Source: Bog-756 sp963699055 (GTDB lineage: Bacteria > Actinomycetota > Acidimicrobiia > Acidimicrobiales > RAAP-2). From it: DNA of 64,000 bases. Shown in pieces: positions 1-8,377 of the stretch (positions are counted from its first letter, which is position 1; every line of letters begins with the position of its first letter). Below the pieces are notes generated by a model. The model did not search any database. It saw only the letters and a list, made by a program, of their open reading frames with translations, and was not told where the DNA came from. Both the position numbers and the translations under genes were made by a program. Location: positions 372,001 to 436,000 of the forward strand of contig CAVOTA010000001.1 of assembly GCA_963699055.1 (NCBI GenBank). Direction: 5' to 3'.

Positions 1-159
1 GAGGTGCGCCGCCGCCGCCGGGAGCGCCGCCGCATCGATGCGTCGCTCGCCGACCTCGGCGGCGGTCCGCCGTCCGCGGGTGCCGGGGGGTACACCTCCG
101 AGGACCCGGGCGCGACGGCGGGCGGGACCGGGAGCCCGACCGTCGAGCCGGGGAGCTGA
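1..159 (+). CDS. C-terminal end of an unidentified protein (5' truncated by window edge)
   Basis: An open frame enters from the left edge and stops at TGA 157-159, giving 52 visible residues. It begins with an arginine-rich stretch and continues as a Gly/Ala/Pro/Ser-rich, probably disordered tail. No domain can be recognised, so no function is proposed. It faces the metallo-hydrolase gene convergently, and a perfect palindrome lies between the two stops. Confidence 0.5.
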   Translation, partial: EVRRRRRERRRIDASLADLGGGPPSAGAGGYTSEDPGATAGGTGSPTVEPGS

Positions 160-162
160 GCG

Positions 163-187
163 CCGGTGACCCGGTGACCCGGTGACC
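163..187. repeat. Short tandem repeat (8-bp unit, three copies)
   Basis: The unit cccggtga is repeated head to tail directly after the stop of the preceding partial gene. It is non-coding and abuts the palindromic terminator candidate. Confidence 0.6.
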
Positions 188-203
188 GGACGCCGGCGTC
201 CGG
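186..203. terminator. Palindromic hairpin between convergent genes
   Basis: An 18-base perfect palindrome, CCGGACGCCGGCGTCCGG, sits between two converging stop codons (159 and 244). It lacks a T-run, as is common for hairpin terminators in GC-rich actinobacteria, and could serve both strands. Confidence 0.5.
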
Positions 204-243
204 CCGCGGACGGCAGGTCCGCACGGCGTCCGGCGTCCGGCCG

Positions 244-1305
244 TCATGCGCACGTCCCCTGCCCCTCCACGTAGAACCGGACGGGGGCGCGCCCCTCCTG
301 GCGCACCCTCCCGTGCAGTTCCAGCAGTACGCAGTGAGCCAGGGTCTCACCGTTGGCCTGGCGCTGCATGAAGGGTTCGATCTCGTCCCACGGTCGCGAC
401 CAGCCCAGTCGAAGGGTGATCTCCCACGCCGTGCTTCCGGGGTGGGACGCGACGACGTGCTCGATCTCGGCGAGCCGTTCGGTGTGGTGGTCGGTGATCT
501 CGTCGACGCGGGCCGCGAGGTCGGCGAACCGGTACTCGTGGCCGGGGAGCACCTCGTCCGTGTCGAGGTCGCGGACCTTGGCCAGCGATTCGAGGTAGTG
601 GCCCAGCGGATCGGGGAACTGCTGGGCGTGGACGGAGATGTTCGGCGTGATGCGCGGCAGGACGTGGTCGCCCGACAGCAGCAGACGTCGGTCGTCGCTG
701 TAGAAGCAGACGTGGCCCGGTGAATGGCCCGGCGTCCAGATGGTCCGCAGGCTCCATCCCCGCAGCGCGATCTCCCCCTGGTCCTCGAACAGCACGTCGG
801 GCACGGCCATCGTGACCATCGACTTCAGCGCCATGGAGGAGAACGCGAGGTCGGGCAGCTTGTCCTCCGGCACGCCGGCGTCGGCCAGGAGTTCCGACAT
901 GGCGTCCAACAGGTCGTCCGTGTCGCCGTAGCGGGACTCGAGCATGACGGCGTCGTCGGGGTGCAGGCCGATCCACGCCCCCGATGCCTCCCGGACCCGC
1001 CCGGCGAGGCCGTAGTGGTCCGGATGGATGTGGGTGACGAGCACGGCCTCGACGTCCGAGATGGTGCCGCCGGCGACGGCCAGGCCCGAGACCAGCGCCT
1101 CCCACGCCGCGTCGGTGTCCCATCCGGCGTCGACGATGGCGACGCCGCCCCCGTCGAGCTCGAGTGCGTACACGAGCACGTAGCGCAGCGGGTTGTCGGG
1201 GATGGGGACCGGGATGGACCACAGGCCGGGGCGGACCTGTTCGACGGGCGGGAGGACCTTGTCCTCCCATGCCTGCTTCTGGGCGGTTCCGGTGACCACG
1301 ACCAC
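244..1305 (-). CDS. MBL-fold metallo-hydrolase
   Basis: A metallo-beta-lactamase-fold hydrolase of about 353 residues. The metal-binding signature THIHPDHYG gives H92, H94, D96 and H97 when counted from the GTG at 1305. A later GHSPGHVCFY segment and a GDHVLP segment supply the other expected His and Asp ligands. This is the glyoxalase-II-like branch, but the substrate cannot be read from sequence. An in-frame start 31 codons upstream (1398) exists. I prefer GTG 1305 because a TACCGT -10 box lies exactly 7 bases before it, and the extra N-terminus has no family character. It is transcribed alone, divergently from the GGDEF-EAL gene. Confidence 0.85.
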   Translation of the reverse strand: MVVVTGTAQKQAWEDKVLPPVEQVRPGLWSIPVPIPDNPLRYVLVYALELDGGGVAIVDAGWDTDAAWEALVSGLAVAGGTISDVEAVLVTHIHPDHYGLAGRVREASGAWIGLHPDDAVMLESRYGDTDDLLDAMSELLADAGVPEDKLPDLAFSSMALKSMVTMAVPDVLFEDQGEIALRGWSLRTIWTPGHSPGHVCFYSDDRRLLLSGDHVLPRITPNISVHAQQFPDPLGHYLESLAKVRDLDTDEVLPGHEYRFADLAARVDEITDHHTERLAEIEHVVASHPGSTAWEITLRLGWSRPWDEIEPFMQRQANGETLAHCVLLELHGRVRQEGRAPVRFYVEGQGTCA

Positions 1306-1312
1306 GCCAGGC

Positions 1313-1318
1313 ACGGTA
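1313..1318 (-). promoter_or_regulatory. -10 box of leaderless promoter (MBL hydrolase)
   Basis: TACCGT on the minus strand, 7 bases from the GTG at 1305. The spacing implies the mRNA begins at or next to the start codon. Confidence 0.5.
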
Positions 1319-1379
1319 CACGGCGACCTGCGCCGTGCGGTCGACCGGCCGGCGCCGTGCGCGCCGTGCGGACAAATCC

Positions 1380-1408
1380 TTGTACCCGGGGTCCCCACTG
1401 CCTAGATT
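1380..1408 (+). promoter_or_regulatory. Sigma-70-like promoter for the GGDEF-EAL gene
   Basis: TTGTAC (1380-1385) and TAGATT (1403-1408) are separated by exactly 17 bases. This is one of the few places in the window with both a recognisable -35 and -10. Predicted initiation is near 1415, leaving a leader of about 54 bases before the mini-ORF ATG at 1469. Confidence 0.5.
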
Positions 1409-1468
1409 GACCCGAAGCCCCTCGTCGTGGCGGGGACCTGCAGCGGAACCCAGTTGGAGCGCACACCC

Positions 1469-1525
1469 ATGGTCGACGATCTCGGACGGTTGCAGCGGTG
1501 GGTCGTGCAACCGCGGTCGTCGTGA
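1469..1525 (+). CDS. 18-codon leader mini-ORF overlapping the GGDEF-EAL start
   Basis: ATG 1469 follows a GGAG motif by 9 bases and reads MVDDLGRLQRWVVQPRSS. Its TGA (1523-1525) overlaps the GTG at 1522 of the downstream gene as GTGA. This suggests translational coupling or a short leader peptide. Expression is not proven. Confidence 0.35.
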   Translation: MVDDLGRLQRWVVQPRSS

Positions 1526-3360
1526 CTGCGACGTCGCGTACCACGGGGAGGGACACGGCGACCACGGCCGGCACGGAGCGACGCCTGGACCGGCTCATCG
1601 CCGGCTGTCCCGACGCCTTCGTCGAGATCGACCGAGGCGGTGTCGTCGTGGAATGGAACGCCGGTGCCGAGGCGGCCTTCGGGTGGGGGAGCGACGAGGT
1701 GGTCGGCACCATGGTGACCGACAACCTGCTCGTCGGACCGTTCTCGCGGTCGCCCTTCGGCCTGCTGATGGCCGACACCACGGGTGCCGCCGCCGGTCCG
1801 CTGACCGGGTCGGTGACCGGAGGGACGGTCGACCTGGTGCTCGACCTGCGGCACCGGGACGGGCGCCGGGTGCGCACGGCCGGACGGCTGGTGGTGGTCG
1901 GCAGCGGCCGCGAACGGTCGGTCGCCGCCTTCCTCCGCGCTCCCCGCGACGGCGGCGACCGGAGCGACCCCGCGACGGTGTCGGCGACGCCGTCGGGCAC
2001 CGGCCTCGGCCGGGACGGTACCCGTGACGCCCTGACCGGCCTGCCCGACCGGTCCACCTACCTCGAGTGCCTGGCGGCGGCCACGGCGGCCCATGCCGGC
2101 ACGCCGGGAAGCGTCGCCGTCGTCCTGTTGGACCTGGACCGGTTCAAGGCCGTCAACAACTCGATGGGTCACGCCCACGGTGACGGGATCCTGGCCGCCG
2201 TGGCCCGGCGGATCGAGGACGTCGCCCTCGACGTCGACCTGGTCGCCCGATTCGGCGGCGACGAATTCCTGGCGTTGGTGACCGACCCCGCGGGCGGGGC
2301 CGAGCACAAGGCGTCGGCGTTCGTCGGGCGGGTCCAGGCCGTGCTGTCGGCGCCCTTCCCGGTGGCCGGCGCCGAGGTCTTCCTGGACGCGTCGGTCGGC
2401 CTCGCCCTCAACACGTTCGGCGTCGACGACAGCGCCGACCTGCTGGCCCACGCCGAGGCGGCCATGTACCAGGCCAAGCGTCGGGGCGGCTTCGGCGTCG
2501 AGATCTTCGGCGAGTCGCTCCGGGTCGAGGTCCTCGACCGCATGGCCACCGAGCACTCGCTGCACCGGGCGCTCGAGCGCAGCGAGCTGATGCTCCACTA
2601 CCAACCGGTCGTCGAACTCCAGGGTGCCACCACCGTGGCGGTCGAGGCCCTGATCCGGTGGCAGCACCCGGACCAGGGCATGGTGGCCCCCGGCCGGTTC
2701 ATCCCGGTGGCCGAGGAGAGCGGTCTGATCATCCCCATCGGTGCATGGGTGCTCGAGCAGGCCTGCAGCCAGTTGCGCGACTGGGACCACCGGGGCCCCG
2801 TGGGCTCCCAGCCGCGGCCGCCGGACCCCGGTACGCAGGTGGCGCAGGGCTCGGTCGAGGTCAACCTGTCGGCCCGACAGATCGACGACCCCGGGATCGT
2901 GCGCACGGTGGAGGGGATCCTGGCCCGTACGGGCCTGCCGCCGGGACGCCTGACCCTCGAGATCACCGAGGGCGCCCTCATGCGCGACGCCGCCTCGGCC
3001 CTGGTGGTCCTGTCGGCGCTGAAGGAACTCGGCGTGCTGCTGGCCATCGACGACTTCGGCACCGGCTACTCGTCGCTGAGCTACCTCCAGCGGTTCCCCC
3101 TCGACATCTTGAAGGTCGACCGGATGTTCGTGGAGGAGCTCGGCATGCGGACCGGCGGCGACGAGATCGTCTCCGCCGTGATCGAGCTGGCCCACGCCCT
3201 GGGGCTCGAGGTGGTGGCCGAAGGGGTCGAGACCGAACAGCAGCTCGAGGTGCTGTGCTCGCTCGGGTGCGACTTCGCCCAGGGCTTCCTCTTCTCCCGT
3301 CCGGTGCCGGCGGCGGAGCTGCGGGCGCTGTTCGGCTACCGGCTCAGCACCATCGCCTGA
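1522..3360 (+). CDS. PAS-GGDEF-EAL cyclic-di-GMP turnover protein
   Basis: About 612 residues. An N-terminal PAS-like sensor (roughly 15-120) precedes a GGDEF diguanylate cyclase domain with intact RFGGDEF (GGDEF at 245-249) and an EAL phosphodiesterase domain (EAL at 375-377). The EAL domain keeps the supporting motifs NLSARQ, LEITEG, IDDFGTGYSS and AEGVET, so both activities look intact. The inhibitory RxxD site before GGDEF reads LDVD, so product inhibition through that site is probably absent. No transmembrane segment is seen, which suggests a cytoplasmic protein. The start is uncertain: GTG 1498 also works, but GTG 1522 overlaps the stop of a leader mini-ORF. The gene ends in front of a hairpin and tRNA-Pro. 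Confidence 0.9.
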   Translation: MTATSRTTGRDTATTAGTERRLDRLIAGCPDAFVEIDRGGVVVEWNAGAEAAFGWGSDEVVGTMVTDNLLVGPFSRSPFGLLMADTTGAAAGPLTGSVTGGTVDLVLDLRHRDGRRVRTAGRLVVVGSGRERSVAAFLRAPRDGGDRSDPATVSATPSGTGLGRDGTRDALTGLPDRSTYLECLAAATAAHAGTPGSVAVVLLDLDRFKAVNNSMGHAHGDGILAAVARRIEDVALDVDLVARFGGDEFLALVTDPAGGAEHKASAFVGRVQAVLSAPFPVAGAEVFLDASVGLALNTFGVDDSADLLAHAEAAMYQAKRRGGFGVEIFGESLRVEVLDRMATEHSLHRALERSELMLHYQPVVELQGATTVAVEALIRWQHPDQGMVAPGRFIPVAEESGLIIPIGAWVLEQACSQLRDWDHRGPVGSQPRPPDPGTQVAQGSVEVNLSARQIDDPGIVRTVEGILARTGLPPGRLTLEITEGALMRDAASALVVLSALKELGVLLAIDDFGTGYSSLSYLQRFPLDILKVDRMFVEELGMRTGGDEIVSAVIELAHALGLEVVAEGVETEQQLEVLCSLGCDFAQGFLFSRPVPAAELRALFGYRLSTIA

Positions 3361-3367
3361 GTCGTAC

Positions 3368-3385
3368 CCGACGGTGCGCCGTCGG
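3368..3385. terminator. Hairpin between GGDEF-EAL gene and tRNA-Pro
   Basis: A 7-bp stem, CCGACGG/CCGTCGG, with a 4-base loop lies between the stop at 3360 and the 3' end of the convergent tRNA at 3386. It probably terminates both transcripts. Confidence 0.55.
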
Positions 3386-3459
3386 TCGGGACGACAGGAT
3401 TTGAACCTGCGACCTCCTGCTCCCAAAGCAGGCGCGCTACCAAGCTGCGCCACGTCCCG
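3386..3459 (-). tRNA. tRNA-Pro (anticodon TGG)
   Basis: A complete cloverleaf on the minus strand: 7-bp acceptor CGGGACG/CGTCCCG, a D arm, an anticodon stem-loop CTGCT-TTGGGAG-CAG with anticodon TGG (reads proline CCA), and a T arm with GGTTCAAATCC. It is 74 nt without CCA. The following bases are CCG, so CCA is not encoded and must be added enzymatically. Confidence 0.95.
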
Positions 3460-3499
3460 TGCGTTCCCGCGGTCCTCGACCGCCGGTGCCGCACCGACC

Positions 3500-3505
3500 A
3501 GCGTA
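3500..3505 (-). promoter_or_regulatory. Possible -10 box for tRNA-Pro
   Basis: TACGCT on the minus strand lies about 40 bases upstream of the mature tRNA 5' end, leaving room for a short 5' leader removed by RNase P. No clear -35 is seen. Confidence 0.35.
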
Positions 3506-3546
3506 GGGCATGGCGCCACCTGTCCCCCGACCCGGCGCCCACCGGA

Positions 3547-3552
3547 TAGCGT
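3547..3552 (+). promoter_or_regulatory. -10 box of leaderless promoter (Ppx/GppA)
   Basis: TAGCGT, 7 bases before the GTG at 3560. It supports that start over in-frame upstream candidates. Confidence 0.45.
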
Positions 3553-3559
3553 GCCTGCG

Positions 3560-4525
3560 GTGCCCACCGTCCGCGTAGCCGTCTTCGACCTGGGCAGCAG
3601 CTCGTTCCACCTGATGGTGGTCGACGCCGCCCGCGACGGTCGGCTCGACCCGGTGCTGCGCCGCCGCTCCTTCCTCCACCTGGGGACCGAGGTGGCCCGG
3701 ACCGGCGGCGTCCCCGGAGACCGGTCGGCGCTGGCCGTCCGGACGGTCCGGCGCCTCCACGCCGCCGCCGAGGACGCCGGCGCCGACGTGGTGGTGGCCA
3801 TGGCCACCGCGGCCCTCCGTGACGCCGACAACGGGGAACGCCTCATCACCCGCATGGAGCGGGTGCTCGGGAGCCCGATCAACCTGCTGTCGGGCGAGGA
3901 GGAGGCACGTCTGTGCTTCCTGGGCCAGCGCGCCGGCGTCTGGGTGGGCGCGTCGCCGGTGCTCGGCCTCGACCTGGGGGGCGGAAGCCTGGAGGCGGGC
4001 ATCGGCACGGTCGACGATGTCGCCGCCGTGGCCAGTGTGGCGCTGGGCACGGCGCGCATCCGGGGCGAACTCGACACAGGGGACCGGCTGTCGACCGCGG
4101 AGCGGGCGGCCATCCGGGAACTCGCCGTACGGCGGTCGGCACCCATCGCCGACATGCTCGCCGCCTGTCCGGCCGCCGCCGAGCGGGTCATCGCCAGCGG
4201 GGGGACGGTTCGGGCGCTGGCCCGCCTGGCCATGGGGCTGCACCGGCCCCCGCCACGCTCGGGGGGCGCCCCGTCGGTCAACCAGGTGGAGGTCCCCGCA
4301 GGCCAGCTCCACGAGCTCGCCGACCGACTGGCCACGCTGGACCTCGACGCCCGGATGGCCCTGCCGGGCATCCAGGCCCGCCGTGCGCCACTGCTGCCCA
4401 TCGGCGCCGTGGTGTTCTCCACCCTGGTGGAGCACCTCGGACTGCGCGGGCTGGTCGTGAGCGAGTGGGGGCTGCGTGAGGGGGCCGTACTCGACAGCCT
4501 CCTCCTGCCGTCCTCCGCCCCCTGA
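3560..4525 (+). CDS. Ppx/GppA family exopolyphosphatase / guanosine-pentaphosphatase
   Basis: A 321-residue ASKHA-fold phosphatase that in this family hydrolyses inorganic polyphosphate or pppGpp. Visible family motifs are the phosphate-1 loop DLGSSSFHLMV near the N-terminus, LLSGEEEARL, the phosphate-2 loop LGLDLGGGSLE, and ASGGTVRALARL. The length matches the short actinobacterial form lacking the C-terminal HD extension. GTG 3560 was chosen because the family N-terminus starts immediately there and a TAGCGT box lies 7 bases upstream. Polyphosphate versus pppGpp preference cannot be decided from sequence. Confidence 0.88.
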   Translation: MPTVRVAVFDLGSSSFHLMVVDAARDGRLDPVLRRRSFLHLGTEVARTGGVPGDRSALAVRTVRRLHAAAEDAGADVVVAMATAALRDADNGERLITRMERVLGSPINLLSGEEEARLCFLGQRAGVWVGASPVLGLDLGGGSLEAGIGTVDDVAAVASVALGTARIRGELDTGDRLSTAERAAIRELAVRRSAPIADMLAACPAAAERVIASGGTVRALARLAMGLHRPPPRSGGAPSVNQVEVPAGQLHELADRLATLDLDARMALPGIQARRAPLLPIGAVVFSTLVEHLGLRGLVVSEWGLREGAVLDSLLLPSSAP

Positions 4526-4545
4526 GCCGGCCGGCGGTGGGGAGG

Positions 4546-4569
4546 GGCGGCGGACCCACGTCCGCCGCC
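4546..4569. terminator. Bidirectional hairpin terminator
   Basis: A 10-bp perfect stem, GGCGGCGGAC/GTCCGCCGCC, with a 4-base loop lies between the convergent stops at 4525 and 4580. There is no T-run. Confidence 0.65.
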
Positions 4570-4579
4570 GGGTCCCCGT

Positions 4580-4732
4580 CTAGGCGTCCTTGCCCAGGAT
4601 CCTGTTCATGCCGGTGCCGCAGACCGGGCACTTGCCCTTGGCCGAACGACGGCCGTTGGCCATCTCGACCACCTCGCCGTCGAACTCCCGCTTCTCCCGG
4701 CACTTGACGCAGTAGCCCTCGTACGTAGCCAT
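4580..4732 (-). CDS. DUF5679-like 50-residue zinc-ribbon protein
   Basis: A 50-residue protein with two Cys pairs, YCVKC near the N-terminus and CPVCG near the C-terminus, separated by a basic KGK segment. This is the pattern of a small zinc ribbon of the DUF5679 type found across actinobacteria, whose function is unknown. The start is well determined: ATG 4732 is preceded by GGAGGAGGAA, one of the best ribosome-binding sites in the window. It lies downstream of the large GGDEF-EAL gene on the same strand, 157 bases away, and is probably transcribed separately. Confidence 0.85.
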   Translation of the reverse strand: MATYEGYCVKCREKREFDGEVVEMANGRRSAKGKCPVCGTGMNRILGKDA

Positions 4733-4889
4733 GGTTCCTCCTCCTGCTCCGAGCGGCGTCCGTGCGGACGACCGATGGAGCGACGGTATCGGCCCCCTTC
4801 CGGCGAACGGGGGATGGGAGGCGGTTCTGCTTGCAGGAGTTAGCAGTCGTTCGCGCCCCCGCGACCGCGCCCCGGCGGGTGCCGGGGCC

Positions 4890-7800
4890 TCAGTCGTCCG
4901 GGCCGCCGGTCTCGGCCCCGTCGGCCGGCTGCTCACCGAACGAGTCGGGGACCTCGGCCGGGGTGAGCGAATTGAGCATCGCCTCGATCCCCTCGGGGGG
5001 GAGCGGGGGGCTGAAGTAGTAGCCCTGGGCGGTGGTGCAGCCCCGCTGGAGCAGCACCCGGCTCTGCAGCAGGGTCTCGACACCCTCGGCCACGCACGAC
5101 AGTCCGAGCTTGCTGGCCATGGCGATGATGGCCGACACGAGGCTGCTCTCCTCGTCCTCGGGCCCGAGCACCTGGACGAAGGACTGGTCGATCTTGAGCG
5201 TGGACACGGGGAACGTCCCGATCCGGTCGAGGGACGAGTTGCCCGAGCCGAAGTCGTCGATGGTGAACCGCACCCCGAGCCGGCGGAGCCGGTCGATGTT
5301 GTCGACGGCGGGGCCGCTCGTGTCCAGGACGACCCGTTCGGTGATCTCGAGCTCGAGGTACGACGGGTCGATCCCGGTGTCGCGCAGGGTGCGCTCGACA
5401 CTGTCGTAGAAGTCGGGGCTGGACAGGTCCCGTGACGCCAGGTTGACCGACAGGCGCAGCGGGTCCATGCCGTGGTCCCGCCAGGAGCGGAGCTGGCGGC
5501 AGGCCTGCCACAGCACCCAGTTGTCGAGGGAGACGATGAGGTCGGTCCGTTCGGCCATGGGGATGAACCGGGCCGGTTCGAGGACGCCGAGGGTGGGGTG
5601 CTGCCAGCGGATCAGGGCCTCCACCCCGACGACCTCGGCCGTCCGCAGGTCGATGTAGGGCTGGTAGACGAGGAAGAACTGGTTGCCGTCGAGGGCGCTG
5701 ATCAGGTCGGCGTGCAGTTGGCGGTCGTCGATCGAGCGCCGGCCCCGGTTGCCCGGGTCGGGCGTGGTCCGGAACATCTCGAAGGCGTCGCGCCCGTGGT
5801 CCTTGGCCCGGTACATGGCCTCGTCGGCCCGGTTCAGCAGGTCGTCGTAGGTGTCGCCGTGTTCGGGGGCGATGGCGATCCCGACCGAGGCCGACGTCGA
5901 CACCTGCTCGTCGAAGATGGAGAAGGGCGTGTGGACGGCATCCAGCGTGCGTTCGGCCAGCTGATTGATGGACAGCTGGTCGACGAGGCCGGGGAGGAGG
6001 ATGGCGAACTCGTCGCCGCCCACACGGGCCACCGTGTCCTGGCTGCGCACGGTCTCCACCAGGCGCTGGGCGACCTGCTGGATGAGGAGGTCGCCGGTGG
6101 CGTGGCCGTAGGTGTCGTTGACCGTCTTGAAGTTGTCGAGGTCGACGAAGAACATGCAGACCGGTTCGCCGACCCGTCGGGACCGCACCAGCTCCTGCTC
6201 CACGCGGTCCTCGAACAACCGGCGGTTGGGGAGGCCGGTGAGGGCGTCGTGCCACGCCATGTGCGACACCTTCTCGAGCAATTCGAGGTTCTGGATGGAC
6301 GTGGCCGCCTGGTCGGCGAGGCCGCCGAGGCGTTCGTGGAGGTCGGGGTCGTGGACGGCGGCGGGTGCGGCGTCCTTGGCGAAGTTGGCGGCGATGACGC
6401 CCAGGAACTCGCCCGCCGCGAACAGGGGGGCGACGACGGAGGCGGGGACCCCGGACTCCTCCATCAGCCGGCGGAGGAGCGGGTCGCCCACCGTCGAGGC
6501 GTCGAGGACCATCACGTCCCGGCTGGAGATCATGCGCTGCACGAGCGGGTTGTCGATCTCGATCGACAGCGGTCCGTCGTCGTCCGGTGCCGGCTCGCCC
6601 GCCCGCCTGGCCTGGATGTGCGTGGTCGACCGGGCCGACGACCACTGGGGGGCGATCGAGTCGAGGTCGGCGTCGGGTGGGGCCATGCCGGTGGTGTAGG
6701 CGCCGAGGACGAGCTGCGAGTTCTCCTTGTCCCACAGGTAGACGGTGGCCTGGGCGCAGCCGGTCACGTCGGGGACGGTGTCGGCCAGGATCTGGAGGGC
6801 CTGGGCCAGGTTGGTCAGCCCCGACAGCTGCTCGCTGAACGACAGGATCGTCCGGGCGGTCGAGTCGCTGCGGCGGGCGGCGGTCAGGATGGTGAACACG
6901 TCGAGGGCGTTGGCGGCGTACTGGGTGAACAGGCGCAGCACCAGGTCGTCGGTGGAGGTGCGCCCGACACCGGGGTCGTCGAGGACGGCGAGGCGCCCGT
7001 AGTGGTGGTGGGCCGAACCGACGTCCAGGATCCGGCGCCCCGGTTCGTCGGCGGCGTCCGCGTGCCACAGCTCGGCGGTCATCGCCCGGACCTCGTCGTC
7101 GGCCAGTCCCCGGTGGTGCACCTCGATGGGGAGGCCCGGAGCGGCGCGGACCATGAGGACGAACCGCTCGGCCGGCACCACCTGGTCGGCCCGCGAGGCC
7201 AGCTCGGACAGCAGCGCGTCGAGGTCGAGGTCCACGAAGTCGATGGCCGTGGCCGCCGTGCCCTCGAGGAGCTGCTCCAGTCGCTCGACCTCCCGACGGG
7301 CCTTCGCCGCCTCGGCGGCGGCCACCTCCCGCTCGCGGGCGCTGTCCGCGTCGCGGCCCTCCTGTCCCCGGGTGGCCTCCGCCTCCCACCGGGCGGCCTC
7401 GGCGACGGCCTCCACCAGGGCGACCCGGGCGGCGACCAGCTGCTCGGCCAGGACCTCGGCCTCGTCGGCGTCGTCGTAGGACCCGACCTCCTCGTCCCCG
7501 GCGGACTGGTCCCCGACGACGGGTCCGGTGTCGTGGGGACGCCAGCCGTTCGCCACGTCGTCGGCCTCGCCGGCCGATCCGGATCCCAGGGGCGTGTCGA
7601 CCCGCCCGGTGGGGACGTCCCAGCGGATCTCGTACCGGCAGGCCCGGCCGCCCCGTGCCGCGCACTCGTGCTCGACGACGACGGCGGGCTCGGTGTCGAA
7701 CAGCGTGGGCAGCTCACCGAGCAGTCCGCGGGTGAGTTCGCACAGATGGGCGTGGCGCGGCCCACCACCCGTCGGCGCCACCTGGACGAGGGCCCGACCG

Positions 7801-8210
7801 GGACCGACCTCGAGGGCCACGGCGTCGGCGGCACCCTCGAACCGGCCCACCAGCGCCCCGATGTGGTGGAAGGCGTCCTCGACGGTGTCGAGTGAGCGGA
7901 TCCGATCGGCCAGCTCGGCGCCCTCACCGGTCCACAGGAGGTCCTGGCCGACGTGCAGGGCCACGGCGGCGTCGCCGGTGACCAGTCCGGCGGCGGCGAA
8001 CAGGGCCACGGCGTCCTCGATCGGAGTCAGCCGGTCGGCGTCCCCGAGCACGGGGAACGGCCGGTGCTCGGCGGCCAGCGCCAGTGTCTGGGCCACCCCG
8101 GCGTCACCGGACTCGGCGCGCACGAGGGCGACCAACGTCTGGACGACGGCCCCCGACACCCCGGGTACGGGTGACCCGGCGTGCTCCACGTCGTCGACCT
8201 CGAACGCCAT
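4890..8210 (-). CDS. Multidomain sensor GGDEF-EAL protein (V4R-like, coiled coil, GAF, GGDEF, EAL)
   Basis: A 1106-residue cytoplasmic cyclic-di-GMP protein. Residues 1 to about 215 form a sensor ending in HECAARGGRACRYEIRW, a Cys-rich signature resembling V4R/HNOB-like ligand domains (assignment tentative). An acidic coiled coil follows (about 225-305), then one or two GAF-like domains (about 315-640). The GGDEF domain has GGDEF at 731-735 with an intact RxxD inhibitory site, RSQD, at 722-725. The EAL domain has EAL at 864-866 plus VNLASRDLS, LEITERVV, IDDFGSGNSS and AEGVET. Both catalytic signatures look complete. Unlike the first GGDEF-EAL protein it should be subject to product inhibition. 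The start ATG 8210 is divergent from gpx. Confidence 0.88.
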   Translation of the reverse strand: MAFEVDDVEHAGSPVPGVSGAVVQTLVALVRAESGDAGVAQTLALAAEHRPFPVLGDADRLTPIEDAVALFAAAGLVTGDAAVALHVGQDLLWTGEGAELADRIRSLDTVEDAFHHIGALVGRFEGAADAVALEVGPGRALVQVAPTGGGPRHAHLCELTRGLLGELPTLFDTEPAVVVEHECAARGGRACRYEIRWDVPTGRVDTPLGSGSAGEADDVANGWRPHDTGPVVGDQSAGDEEVGSYDDADEAEVLAEQLVAARVALVEAVAEAARWEAEATRGQEGRDADSAREREVAAAEAAKARREVERLEQLLEGTAATAIDFVDLDLDALLSELASRADQVVPAERFVLMVRAAPGLPIEVHHRGLADDEVRAMTAELWHADAADEPGRRILDVGSAHHHYGRLAVLDDPGVGRTSTDDLVLRLFTQYAANALDVFTILTAARRSDSTARTILSFSEQLSGLTNLAQALQILADTVPDVTGCAQATVYLWDKENSQLVLGAYTTGMAPPDADLDSIAPQWSSARSTTHIQARRAGEPAPDDDGPLSIEIDNPLVQRMISSRDVMVLDASTVGDPLLRRLMEESGVPASVVAPLFAAGEFLGVIAANFAKDAAPAAVHDPDLHERLGGLADQAATSIQNLELLEKVSHMAWHDALTGLPNRRLFEDRVEQELVRSRRVGEPVCMFFVDLDNFKTVNDTYGHATGDLLIQQVAQRLVETVRSQDTVARVGGDEFAILLPGLVDQLSINQLAERTLDAVHTPFSIFDEQVSTSASVGIAIAPEHGDTYDDLLNRADEAMYRAKDHGRDAFEMFRTTPDPGNRGRRSIDDRQLHADLISALDGNQFFLVYQPYIDLRTAEVVGVEALIRWQHPTLGVLEPARFIPMAERTDLIVSLDNWVLWQACRQLRSWRDHGMDPLRLSVNLASRDLSSPDFYDSVERTLRDTGIDPSYLELEITERVVLDTSGPAVDNIDRLRRLGVRFTIDDFGSGNSSLDRIGTFPVSTLKIDQSFVQVLGPEDEESSLVSAIIAMASKLGLSCVAEGVETLLQSRVLLQRGCTTAQGYYFSPPLPPEGIEAMLNSLTPAEVPDSFGEQPADGAETGGPDD

Positions 8211-8365
8211 GCTCCCCGTCCCATCTCTTGCCGTAGCTCCGGCCGCGACGGCGACCGCCGTGCGAACTCCTGTCCGTTCATCGACTCCGGAGACCGTGTG
8301 CTTTAGCCCCGTGCGGCTGCTGGGCTCCCGGGGCCGGGACCCGTCCGGGGCGGGGTCACGGCCCC

Positions 8366-8371
8366 TAGACT
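8366..8371 (+). promoter_or_regulatory. -10 box of leaderless promoter (gpx)
   Basis: TAGACT, 6 bases before ATG 8378. Confidence 0.5.
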
Positions 8372-8377
8372 CCGGGC

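Noticed and set aside
1402..4422. Very long open frame on the minus strand (about 1000 codons)
   Set aside because: It runs antisense across the GGDEF-EAL gene, a tRNA and the Ppx gene. Its composition is that expected from the third-position GC bias of the genes on the other strand.
8211..8377. Possible riboswitch in the divergent region before gpx
   Set aside because: The gpx -10 box is 6 bases from its ATG, leaving no leader RNA, and the region shows no conserved aptamer-like stems.
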